Below, in pieces: positions 1 to 5,947 of a DNA stretch of 9,011 bases (position 1 is its first letter; each line of letters opens with the position of its first letter). The notes under the pieces were generated by a model. That model was not told where the DNA came from. It saw nothing but the letters and a program-made list of their open reading frames with translations, and did no database searches. Source of the DNA: Chamaesiphon sp. (GTDB taxonomy: Bacteria; Cyanobacteriota; Cyanobacteriia; Cyanobacteriales; Chamaesiphonaceae). Position numbers and translations under genes: made by a program. The stretch spans positions 1 to 9,011 of the forward strand of contig JAJAYU010000143.1 in the NCBI GenBank assembly GCA_026786125.1, given 5' to 3'.

Positions 1-1
1 A

Positions 2-574
2 TCTGTCTCAGAGTTGCATACACTAACTCAGAAATTCTGGTTTTACCTGAGGCTGATCGCCGATACCCCAACTCCGAGTAAGCAGGATCGATCAGAACCA
101 AGCTCGATCGTCAAACAGATATTAGGTACTAAATTTGCCACAGATTTTATGCCTGCCAATCTAACTTGCGAAGTTGAAAGTACACATTTGGCGGTGAACA
201 TCGATCTGGCTGAATGGCTATTTATTGAGTTACTAGATTATCTACTCGATCAAAATCGGACTAACACTTACCTAAAAATCAATGGTCAATCAATCGATAA
301 TGCCTTCCATTTTTCATTGTCTAGTTTCAAAGAAAATAATTCGAGCATATCAACTTCCGAAATATCGAATTTAATCCAATTTAATCCGACTCCTGATGAA
401 GAATCAGAACTACCGATTGGCTTGAAAATTGTCAAAAAGATTGTCGAGATTTATGATGGCGTATTCTTGATCTCTGGGATCGATCAAGACCAGATCTCGA
501 TTTATGTAAATCTACCATTAGCCGCAGAGATCGAAGCCCTAACAGCAGCAGCTCATCTATCCAGTCAAAACTAA
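2..574 (+). CDS. Histidine kinase-like ATPase domain protein, C-terminal part (5' end outside window)
   Basis: The frame is open to the left edge, so this is the 3' part of a longer gene. The first possible start inside the window is a TTG at 14, and I do not think it is the real start. Counting from that TTG, residues 134-149 (PIGLKIVKKIVEIYDG) closely resemble the G2 box of histidine kinases (GLGLAIVKKIVELHGG type), followed by a strand ending in NLPL as in HATPase_c domains. Residues 71-81 (IELLDYLLDQN) align with the N box, but the two Asn expected in a NLLxNA-type motif appear as Tyr and Gln. No clear DxGxG box is visible. The fold therefore looks like a GHKL ATPase that may have lost ATP/Mg binding. 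Any phospho-acceptor or sensor region would lie upstream. The C-terminal tail (EALTAAAHLSSQN) is not typical of the domain. The assignment rests on the G2-like box and is moderate. Confidence 0.5.
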   Translation, partial: SVSELHTLTQKFWFYLRLIADTPTPSKQDRSEPSSIVKQILGTKFATDFMPANLTCEVESTHLAVNIDLAEWLFIELLDYLLDQNRTNTYLKINGQSIDNAFHFSLSSFKENNSSISTSEISNLIQFNPTPDEESELPIGLKIVKKIVEIYDGVFLISGIDQDQISIYVNLPLAAEIEALTAAAHLSSQN

Positions 575-579
575 CAACT

Positions 580-593
580 ATCCACCATCCACA
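580..593. repeat. Heptamer repeat, two units (atccacc-type)
   Basis: Two tandem units, atccacc and atccaca, lie just after the stop of the first gene. The same 13 bases recur at 714-726, so the pair brackets the dispersed repeat between them. Heptameric short tandem repeats of this kind are known from cyanobacterial intergenic regions. Confidence 0.6.
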
Positions 594-595
594 CT

Positions 596-703
596 TCTCC
601 TTGCGGAGAGGCTATTGCTGGGGCAAACGCTCCGCTACCGCCAACGGCTACGCTCTGCGAAGGCAGACGCTATTGCTAGGGCAAACGCTCCGCTACCGCG
701 AAC
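596..703. repeat. Dispersed structured repeat, two copies in tandem
   Basis: A 34-bp unit beginning ctattgct and ending near ctaccgccaac occurs at 612-645 and 670-703, 58 bp apart, and a third time inside the 3' end of ndhD (4237-4270). Each intergenic copy differs from the ndhD copy at one base (position 620 and position 700). The block also holds short hairpins: tctcc-ttgc-ggaga at 596-609, ttgc/gcaa stems inside each unit, and tctgc-gaag-gcaga at 654-667. It has no plausible gene. It resembles the palindromic GC-rich dispersed repeats common in cyanobacterial genomes, but I cannot assign a named family. Confidence 0.75.
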
Positions 704-713
704 AGTGCAAGCC

Positions 714-727
714 ATCCACCATCCACC
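714..727. repeat. Heptamer repeat, two units (atccacc)
   Basis: Two perfect tandem units of atccacc. They match the pair at 580-593 and close the right side of the dispersed-repeat block. Confidence 0.6.
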
Positions 728-793
728 AATTAACAAGTACACATCGATCCCCGACTGATAGATAATGAATAATGGTCAGCCGATCGACTGTTG

Positions 794-824
794 GTTGACT
801 TTAAAAATCATTTTTAAGATCAAC
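794..824. promoter_or_regulatory. 31-bp palindrome upstream of ndhF, candidate operator
   Basis: The core at 801-817 is a perfect inverted repeat (ttaaaaat-c-atttttaa). With the same centre at 809, symmetry extends outward through gttga (794-798) and tcaac (820-824), giving 13 matching pairs out of 15. The palindrome ends 24 bp before the ndhF ATG, and a weak -10-like tactat follows at 826-831. The ttgact at 795-800 is -35-like, but I find no -10 at normal spacing. It does not fit the NdhR/CcmR site (TCAATG-N10-ATCAAT) or the CmpR-type TTA-N7/8-TAA as I know them. It could be a protein-binding site or an AT-rich hairpin in the leader RNA. The symmetry is seen directly; the function is inferred. 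Confidence 0.45.
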
Positions 825-848
825 TTACTATTAGGCTGGGCGTAATTT

Positions 849-2687
849 ATGGAGCAAATGCTGTTAGACACGGGGTGGCTAATCCCTTGCTATGGCTTGC
901 TGGGAGCGATTCTAAGCATTCCCTGGATGACTAGACTGGTGCGGCGAACTGGCCCGAGACCAGCCGCTTACCTGAATATTTTGATGACGACGATCTCATT
1001 TATTCATGGTAGCCTCCTGTTTCGGCTAGTCTGGAATCAAGCTCCTCACCATATTGTGATCAATTGGTTGACGGTAGCGGGGTTAGAGTTGAATCTGACC
1101 TTTGAGCTATCCGTAGTGAATGTGGGGGCGATGGAGTCGGTGACAGGATTGAGTCTCATCGCTCAAGTATTTGCCCTGGGTTACATGGAAAAAGATTGGG
1201 CACTAGCGCGTTTTTTTGCGTTGGTGGGCTTTTTTGAAGGCGCGATGAGCGCAGTGGCGATTAGTAATTCCCTGCTAGTTAGCTATGGTTTATTAGAATT
1301 GTTGACGCTTTCGACCTACCTATTAGTGGGTTTTTGGTATGCACAACCCCTAGTCGTCAAGGCGGCGCGGGATGCTTTTCTGACCAAGCGCGCTGGTGAT
1401 ATTATCTTGTTTGCGGGGGTGATTGCCCTATCAAGTATTGCCGGAAGTTTGGATTTCGACGACTTATATAAATGGTGCGATACGACAGATATTTCAGACC
1501 TGACCAAGACGCTAATTGGGTTAGCTTTAATTGCTGGACCGATCGGTAAGTGCGCTCAGTTTCCCTTACACTTATGGCTGGATGAGGCGATGGAAGGCCC
1601 CAATCCAGCTTCAATCCTCCGCAATTCGGTCGTGGTTACGGGCGGGGCGTATATTTTAATTAAAGTTCACCCGATCCTGTATCTCTCTCCCGTTGTCACA
1701 ACGACATTGATGGTAATCGGGACGGTGACAGCAATTGGGGCAACATTAGTATCGATCGCCCAAATTGACATCAAGCGAACTATTTCCTATTCTACCAGTG
1801 CTTATTTGGGCTTAGTCTTTATTGCGATCGGTGCCAAGTGGCTCAACGTTGCTTTATTCTTACTATTTGCCCATGCTATATCCAAAGCACTGCTGTTCAT
1901 GAGTGTGGGCTGTATAATTCTGACCACCAATAATCAAGATGTCAATGAATTTGGCGGACTAGCCAAGAGTATGCCTGCAACAACGATCTCTTTTATCGTC
2001 GGTGCGCTGGCAATGACAGGTGTTTTTCCCCTGGGTGGATTTTGGGCGTTTCAACAGGGCTTTAAGTCGCTCTGGTGGGAATATCCGTGGGCAATCGGGG
2101 TGATGTTAATTGTGAATGGTCTAACGGCGTTTAATCTGGCGCGGGTATTTGGTTTAGTATTTTTGGGCAAAACTCAGCCCAAAACGCGGCGGGCACCAGA
2201 AGTACCTTGGCCATTAGCCTTGCCCATGATCTTTTTGACAGTCTTTACCTTACTCACTCCAGCGATCATGTGGCAGTCCGCTTTGCTACCAGATTTAGAT
2301 GATATTAGCCTATTTACATATGCTTCAATTAGTTTGTCTACGGCACTAGGATTTCTAGTTGGAGGATTGTTGTATTTTAGAGCCGATCGCACTCCAGTCA
2401 AGCTTTCTCTCCCTTGGATTCAAGATCTGCTAACTTATGATTTCTATGTAGAAACAATTTACGAGAAAACAATTGTGGGACTGGTGGTCTGGTTATCTAA
2501 AGTGACCGCTTGGATCGATCGCTATATCGTCGATGGATTCGTGAATTTAGTTGGTTTTGCAACGATTTTTAGTAGCGAAGGCTTGAAATATGGCACATCA
2601 GGTCAGATGCAAACTTATGCACTCACAATTACTGTCAGTGCTGGAGTTTTGGGTGTGATGATTGCCTGGTTGTTTTGGAAATTCTAA
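849..2687 (+). CDS. ndhF4: NDH-1 membrane subunit NdhF, CO2-uptake type (NdhF4-like)
   Basis: This is an NuoL/NdhF-family antiporter-like subunit of photosynthetic complex I in the thylakoid membrane, where it pumps protons. At 612 aa it matches the NdhF3/NdhF4 class and is shorter than respiratory or cyclic-flow NdhF1. Visible family residues include Glu150 in the LLELLTLSTYLL helix, Lys234 in GKCAQFPLHLWLDEAMEGP, Lys309 in QIDIKR, and Lys346 in AHAISKALLF. The C-terminus keeps the amphipathic stretch (YDFYVETIYEK, 530-540) and a last membrane helix ending FWKF. Residues Arg37, Tyr41 and Glu114 match positions I recall from the NDH-1MS cryo-EM work as part of the zinc/CO2 site shared with the Cup subunit. 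The ATG at 849 has no clear Shine-Dalgarno. The gene is 49 bp ahead of ndhD. The choice of F4 over F3 rests on the downstream short Cup protein and the absence of cupS, and is less certain than the family. Confidence 0.9.
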   Translation: MEQMLLDTGWLIPCYGLLGAILSIPWMTRLVRRTGPRPAAYLNILMTTISFIHGSLLFRLVWNQAPHHIVINWLTVAGLELNLTFELSVVNVGAMESVTGLSLIAQVFALGYMEKDWALARFFALVGFFEGAMSAVAISNSLLVSYGLLELLTLSTYLLVGFWYAQPLVVKAARDAFLTKRAGDIILFAGVIALSSIAGSLDFDDLYKWCDTTDISDLTKTLIGLALIAGPIGKCAQFPLHLWLDEAMEGPNPASILRNSVVVTGGAYILIKVHPILYLSPVVTTTLMVIGTVTAIGATLVSIAQIDIKRTISYSTSAYLGLVFIAIGAKWLNVALFLLFAHAISKALLFMSVGCIILTTNNQDVNEFGGLAKSMPATTISFIVGALAMTGVFPLGGFWAFQQGFKSLWWEYPWAIGVMLIVNGLTAFNLARVFGLVFLGKTQPKTRRAPEVPWPLALPMIFLTVFTLLTPAIMWQSALLPDLDDISLFTYASISLSTALGFLVGGLLYFRADRTPVKLSLPWIQDLLTYDFYVETIYEKTIVGLVVWLSKVTAWIDRYIVDGFVNLVGFATIFSSEGLKYGTSGQMQTYALTITVSAGVLGVMIAWLFWKF

Positions 2688-2695
2688 TAATTAAA

Positions 2696-2730
2696 AGCTA
2701 TTAACTATCAACTATCAATTATCAACTAAT
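2696..2730. repeat. Degenerate heptamer array in the ndhF-ndhD spacer
   Basis: The spacer is built from near-heptamers: agctatt (2696-2702), aactatc (2703-2709), aactatc (2710-2716), aattatc (2717-2723) and aactaat (2724-2730). The array ends 6 bp before the ndhD ATG and leaves no room for a recognisable Shine-Dalgarno. It is AT-rich and unlike the aactcct array before cupB, but has the same period. Confidence 0.6.
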
Positions 2731-2736
2731 TAATAC

Positions 2737-4305
2737 ATGCTGAGTATTCTATTAATAGTGCCTTTAGTCGGAGCAGCTATCGCAGCCTGGTATCCAGGTC
2801 AGACTAGATCGATGGCATCATGGGTAGCCGTAGCCGTAATTGGCTGGACAATATTGTTATTGACCAAGTTCGATCTGACTAATCCTGGGATGCAATTCGT
2901 CGAGAATTTCAAATGGATTGATACATTGGGTTTATCTTATCGATTGGGTCTCGATGGTCTATCTTTACCCCTAGTTGCACTAAATAGCTTGCTGACTTGG
3001 GTGGCAATTTATAGTAGTGATGAAAAGATCGATCGACCACGCCTTTATTACAGCTTGATTTTATTGCTCAATGCGGCAGTAACTGGAGTATTTTTAGCCC
3101 AAGATTTATTACTATTCTTTATTTCTTATGAGCTAGAATTAATCCCCCTATATCTCCTAATTGCGATCTGGGGCCGTCAAAAACGTGCCTATGCAGCCAC
3201 GAAGTTCTTGATCTACACCGCCCTCTCTGGTGCCTTGATTCTAGCTGCATTCCTGGGATTAGCTTGGTTTGGCGGTAGTAGTAGCTTTACTTACAATCCT
3301 GAACTGGCTCATGCGTTACCACTAAGCCAGCAGTTTTTACTACTGGGTGCATTGCTCTTGGGCTTTGGCATTAAAATGCCACTATTCCCTTTCCATACCT
3401 GGCTCCCAGATGCCCACGTAGAGGCTTCTACACCGATTTCAGTCTTACTAGCCGGAGTATTACTCAAACTCGCTACCTACGGCATCTTGCGCTTCTGTGT
3501 GGGGTTATTTCCTGATGCTTGGCAGATTGCTGCACCTTGGCTGGCGGATTGGGCGATCGTTAGTGTATTGTACGGTGCATTGATGGCGATCGCTCAGACA
3601 GACATGAAAAAGATGGTGGCTTATAGTTCTGTCAGTCACATGGGTTATATTTTACTCGCGGCGGCGGCGAGTACGCCTTTAAGCTTTTCAGCGGCGATGA
3701 TTCAAATGATCAGTCATGGGCTGATTTCTGCTGCGTTGTTTCTCTGTGTCGGCGTGGTTTACCAGAAAACCAAGACTCGCGATATTACCATCTTGCAGGG
3801 TTTACTCAATCCAGAGCGGGGAATGCCAATTACTGGCAGTCTGATTGTATTAGCGGTAATGGCGAGTGCTGGAATTCCAGGCATGATTGGCTTTGTGGCT
3901 GAGTTTCTGATTTTCCGCAGCAGTTTTCCTATTTTCCCTGTGCAAACTTTACTCTGTATGATTGGTACGGGTTTGACGGCTGTTTACTATCTATTACTGA
4001 TTAACAAAGCCTTTTTTGGGCGACTATCAGAAAAAGTCCAAAATTTAGAGGGTGTGTCCTGGCGTGAACGTTCTCCAGCCATAATTTTAACCGTTGCAAT
4101 CGTCATCTTTGGACTTCAACCTGGTTGGATCACCCGCTGGAGTGAACCAACGATTTTAGCTACACTTCACCAACCGACAGATGGAGATGTTGGGTTGTTT
4201 CGTTCCGTTCGCGGAGCGTCTGCCTTCGCAGAAAGGCTATTGCTAGGGCAAACGCTCCGCTACCGCCAACATTCTTCAACCCAACCTACAACTCCTAACT
4301 CCTAA
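2737..4305 (+). CDS. ndhD4: NDH-1 membrane subunit NdhD, CO2-uptake type (NdhD4-like), with repeat-derived C-terminal tail
   Basis: This is an NuoM/NdhD-family proton-pumping subunit of thylakoid complex I, partner of the NdhF encoded 49 bp upstream. Family hallmarks are Glu132 in the SYELELIPLYLL helix, Lys213 in GIKMPLFPFHTWLPDAHVEA, Lys244 in GVLLKLATYG, the TDMKKMVAYSSVSHMGY segment (288-304), His327 in ISHGLISAALF, and Glu389 in GFVAEF. The last membrane helix ends near residue 465 (GLQPGWITRWSE). From about residue 489 the sequence is encoded by a dispersed repeat (SVRGASAFAERLLLGQTLRYRQ) and then by heptamer repeats (TTPNS); the stop codon lies inside a heptamer unit. NdhD proteins normally end near residue 490-500, so this cytoplasmic or stromal-side tail is probably an acquired extension. 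The ATG has no Shine-Dalgarno, so translation may be coupled to ndhF. Confidence 0.9.
   Translation: MLSILLIVPLVGAAIAAWYPGQTRSMASWVAVAVIGWTILLLTKFDLTNPGMQFVENFKWIDTLGLSYRLGLDGLSLPLVALNSLLTWVAIYSSDEKIDRPRLYYSLILLLNAAVTGVFLAQDLLLFFISYELELIPLYLLIAIWGRQKRAYAATKFLIYTALSGALILAAFLGLAWFGGSSSFTYNPELAHALPLSQQFLLLGALLLGFGIKMPLFPFHTWLPDAHVEASTPISVLLAGVLLKLATYGILRFCVGLFPDAWQIAAPWLADWAIVSVLYGALMAIAQTDMKKMVAYSSVSHMGYILLAAAASTPLSFSAAMIQMISHGLISAALFLCVGVVYQKTKTRDITILQGLLNPERGMPITGSLIVLAVMASAGIPGMIGFVAEFLIFRSSFPIFPVQTLLCMIGTGLTAVYYLLLINKAFFGRLSEKVQNLEGVSWRERSPAIILTVAIVIFGLQPGWITRWSEPTILATLHQPTDGDVGLFRSVRGASAFAERLLLGQTLRYRQHSSTQPTTPNS
4211..4270. repeat. Dispersed structured repeat inside the ndhD 3' end
   Basis: The outer arms gcggagcg (4211-4218) and cgctccgc (4253-4260) are exact complements. 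Between them lie two small hairpins, tctgc-cttc-gcaga (4219-4232) and ttgc-tagg-gcaa (4241-4252), so the segment could fold as a branched stem. Bases 4237-4270 match the two intergenic copies at 612-645 and 670-703 with one mismatch each. The hairpin loop here reads cttc, whereas the intergenic counterpart at 654-667 reads gaag, its complement. Confidence 0.75.
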
Positions 4306-4335
4306 CTCCTAACTCCTAACTCCTAACTCCTAACT
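4290..4335. repeat. Heptamer tandem array, aactcct x 6 plus partial unit
   Basis: Six perfect units of aactcct run from 4290 to 4331, followed by a partial aact (4332-4335). The array starts in the last codons of ndhD, supplies its TAA stop (4303-4305), fills most of the 34-bp spacer and ends 4 bp before the cupB ATG. It is a short tandemly repeated repetitive sequence of the cyanobacterial kind and not a CRISPR, since there are no spacers. Copy number is likely to vary between strains. Confidence 0.9.
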
Positions 4336-4339
4336 GTTA

Positions 4340-5461
4340 ATGACTGCTACTAATACTTGCCATCGTTTCGCCAACTATATCGATCGATTCTACAATGGGC
4401 AAAGTCTTTTGCCTGACAATCCCCACAATGTTAAAGAAGTAGTCGGAATTTTAGACAGTTATGGCTATGTCCTAAATGCCTATCAAATCAATCTCCAACA
4501 TATTGCCGATCGAGAATTTCTAGAGATTTTCCCGTTTTTCAAGTACTTTAATGATAAAGTATCGATCAACCAACTGGTCAAGCATTTGTGGCACGATCGA
4601 ATCAACTATGAGTATGCCGAATATTGCATGAAAATTATGCTCTGGCATGGTGGTGGTAAATTAGAACAATATATTGAATCACCAGAATTCAATGCATTAG
4701 TCGAATCCGCGATTCAAGCCAAAATCAAAGGTAAGCCAGTCATTAAACTCTTACATCGCATCTTTCCAGAGTTTCTACCAGAGCAAATTCGTCAATCGGT
4801 TTATTACAATGCCCTCGGTCAGTTTTGGCAAGTGATGTCCGAGATGTTTTTAACACTAGGCAAAGCTTATGAGCAAGGAAAAGTCACTAGTATTCCAGAG
4901 GTAGTAGATTGGATCAAAGCTGGGCTGGTAGCGGCGGCGGGCAATCCGATTAACTATGCCGTCGAAATCGATGGTAAGTCTTATGACATCTTACCTCCGG
5001 CTGCACATATAACCTTCTTGATGGACGTAGCGGTGCCGTATGTGGAAGCTATTTTCTTCCGGGGCACACCATTTTTTGGTGTAGTTTCTTACAATGCTCA
5101 AGCCCATCAAATTCCAGTTGCCCAGGCTGAATTTACCTATGGAGCATTATATGCCGATCCACTGCCGATCGGTTGTTCTGGAATTCCACCCACTTTATTA
5201 ATGCAGGATATGCGGCATTACATTCCACCATATCTGCACGAAATCTATCAAAGCACCAAACGTCAAGAAGATGATTTATTGGTCAAAATCTGTCAGAGTT
5301 TTCAGAAGTCGATGTACTGTGTAACTAGTGCAACCATCTTAGGTTTGGCTCCACATCCATTAGATAGCCAAGATCCACAGGAACAAGCTACAAATATGAC
5401 TTATTTTGAAGGCTGGATGGATCGGTTGCTGACTTCTCAATTACCGAATATTCAAGGCTAA
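4340..5461 (+). CDS. cupB: CO2 hydration protein, ChpX/CupB type (ChpXY family)
   Basis: This is the peripheral subunit of the CO2-uptake NDH-1 complex, thought to act as a redox-driven carbonic anhydrase on the cytoplasmic face of the thylakoid, turning CO2 into bicarbonate. Recognisable ChpXY segments are the N-terminal LLPDNPHNVKEVVGI, FPFFKYF (64-70), KHLWHDRINYEYAEYCM (81-97), the YYNALGQFWQVMSEMF block, VPYVEAIFFRGTPFFGVVSYN, YGALYADPLPIG, and GIPPTLLMQDMRHYIP. His82 and Arg87 in HLWHDR correspond to the CupA His130/Arg135 that I recall as the zinc-site residues. At 373 aa it lacks the roughly 40-residue insert between FPFFKYF and HLWHDR that I associate with CupA/ChpY. That shortness, and the absence of cupS downstream, favour CupB. 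No Shine-Dalgarno is possible because a heptamer array occupies the region just upstream. Confidence 0.9.
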   Translation: MTATNTCHRFANYIDRFYNGQSLLPDNPHNVKEVVGILDSYGYVLNAYQINLQHIADREFLEIFPFFKYFNDKVSINQLVKHLWHDRINYEYAEYCMKIMLWHGGGKLEQYIESPEFNALVESAIQAKIKGKPVIKLLHRIFPEFLPEQIRQSVYYNALGQFWQVMSEMFLTLGKAYEQGKVTSIPEVVDWIKAGLVAAAGNPINYAVEIDGKSYDILPPAAHITFLMDVAVPYVEAIFFRGTPFFGVVSYNAQAHQIPVAQAEFTYGALYADPLPIGCSGIPPTLLMQDMRHYIPPYLHEIYQSTKRQEDDLLVKICQSFQKSMYCVTSATILGLAPHPLDSQDPQEQATNMTYFEGWMDRLLTSQLPNIQG

Positions 5462-5479
5462 TCATAATCTATTATTTAA

Positions 5480-5496
5480 GGCTGAATGTATTAGCC
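5480..5496. terminator. Possible weak terminator hairpin after cupB
   Basis: The segment ggctgaat-gt-attagcc can form a short stem with one bulge, 18 bp after the cupB stop. No T-run follows on the + strand, and only an AT-rich stretch follows on the - strand. It might serve either the cupB operon or the opposing toxin-antitoxin transcript. Low confidence. Confidence 0.2.
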
Positions 5497-5520
5497 ACAC
5501 CTGCAAAGATTGCAACCAAA

Positions 5521-5597
5521 CTTCAAGATCGAGTTCATTCATTGCTGGTACTTCCACTAAGATACTTTTTCGTTGCTTTTCGGGATGAGATAATAGT
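5521..5597 (-). pseudogene. Remnant of a toxin-antitoxin junction (77-bp partial duplicate)
   Basis: These 77 bases match 5926-6002 with four mismatches. The matching segment spans the end of the BrnT-like toxin gene and the start of the antitoxin gene, including the MNELDLE start (ATG at 5542 on the - strand). On both sides the similarity stops abruptly, so neither gene is complete. A 68-codon reading frame (5462-5668) runs through it, but in the toxin part it is in a different frame from the intact copy, and it takes the rest of its sequence from an unrelated hairpin repeat. I read it as decayed sequence and not as a gene. Confidence 0.6.
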
Positions 5598-5604
5598 AAC
5601 GTAG

Positions 5605-5621
5605 GGTGGGCATTGCCCACC
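5605..5621. repeat. Hairpin repeat ggtgggc-att-gcccacc
   Basis: A perfect 7-bp inverted repeat with a 3-base loop, within gtagggtgggcattgcccac. Near-identical sequences are scattered through many cyanobacterial genomes. It begins 8 bp after the point where the 77-bp duplication ends. Confidence 0.65.
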
Positions 5622-5674
5622 AACACCATTTTCGATTCAACAAGACAATCGATAAAATCTACATTCATTTATCT

Positions 5675-5947
5675 CTAATGTCTTACATCAACTAATCGAC
5701 CAGTGACATATTTATGGATCACACTAGAAATAAGTGTTTGATAAGGAATACCTTCCTCAATAGCTCTAGATTGAATGCGTTCCAAGTCCATTGAAGATAA
5801 CCGCATCGTAATTCGTTTATCCTTTGACATTGCAGCTTTAGCATAACCTTGAAGTTCGGTCAGGCGATTTGGCTCATTAACAGATTGCCATTCTCCTGCT
5901 TCAAATGTTGCTAAGAATTCTTGTTCTTCAAGATCGAGTTCATTCAT
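5675..5947 (-). CDS. Antitoxin with C-terminal ribbon-helix-helix, partner of BrnT-like toxin
   Basis: This small 90-aa protein probably neutralises the toxin encoded immediately upstream and represses their shared promoter. The N-terminal third (MNELDLEEQEFLATFEAGEWQ) is acidic and resembles the toxin-binding segment of CopG/BrnA-like antitoxins. Residues 44-50 (KRITMRL) look like the DNA-contacting strand of a ribbon-helix-helix fold, followed by helices at 51-66 and at 67-85 (IPYQTLISSVIHKYVTGRL). The IPYQTLISSVIHKY segment is typical of cyanobacterial antitoxins of this class. The start codon lies within the end of the toxin gene (8-bp overlap, atgaatga), so translation is probably coupled. 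The toxin-first order is the usual BrnTA order. The assignment is by pattern only and the exact subfamily is uncertain. Confidence 0.8.
   Translation of the reverse strand: MNELDLEEQEFLATFEAGEWQSVNEPNRLTELQGYAKAAMSKDKRITMRLSSMDLERIQSRAIEEGIPYQTLISSVIHKYVTGRLVDVRH

Noticed and set aside
580..727. Target-site duplication flanking an inserted element
   Set aside because: The 13-bp flanking match is made of heptamer repeat units (atccacc), so it is better explained by tandem-repeat spread than by transposition.
1316..1614. Two overlapping reverse-strand reading frames inside ndhF
   Set aside because: They lie opposite a strongly conserved membrane-protein gene, show no recognisable motif, and are explained as shadow frames.
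2174..2401. Reverse-strand 75-codon frame inside ndhF
   Set aside because: Antisense to conserved NdhF coding sequence, with no family resemblance.
3586..3593. gcgatcgc octamer as a regulatory site
   Set aside because: It is a HIP1 sequence, abundant in cyanobacterial genomes and lying here within ndhD coding sequence; it is useful only as a lineage hint.
4290..4335. CRISPR-like array
   Set aside because: Units are 7 bp and directly adjacent with no spacers, so this is a simple tandem repeat.
849..5461. Inducible ndhF3-ndhD3-cupA-cupS operon
   Set aside because: The Cup protein is short and lacks the CupA insert, and the next genes are on the other strand with no cupS. Phylogeny could still overturn this.
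5456..5496. ggctaat ... attagcc inverted repeat spanning the cupB stop as a strong terminator
   Set aside because: The loop would be 27 bases and there is no T-run; only the shorter stem at 5480-5496 is kept, at low confidence.
5462..5668. 68-codon reverse-strand frame as a real gene
   Set aside because: It is a patchwork of a toxin-antitoxin remnant and a dispersed hairpin repeat, with no conserved domain and no clear start signal.
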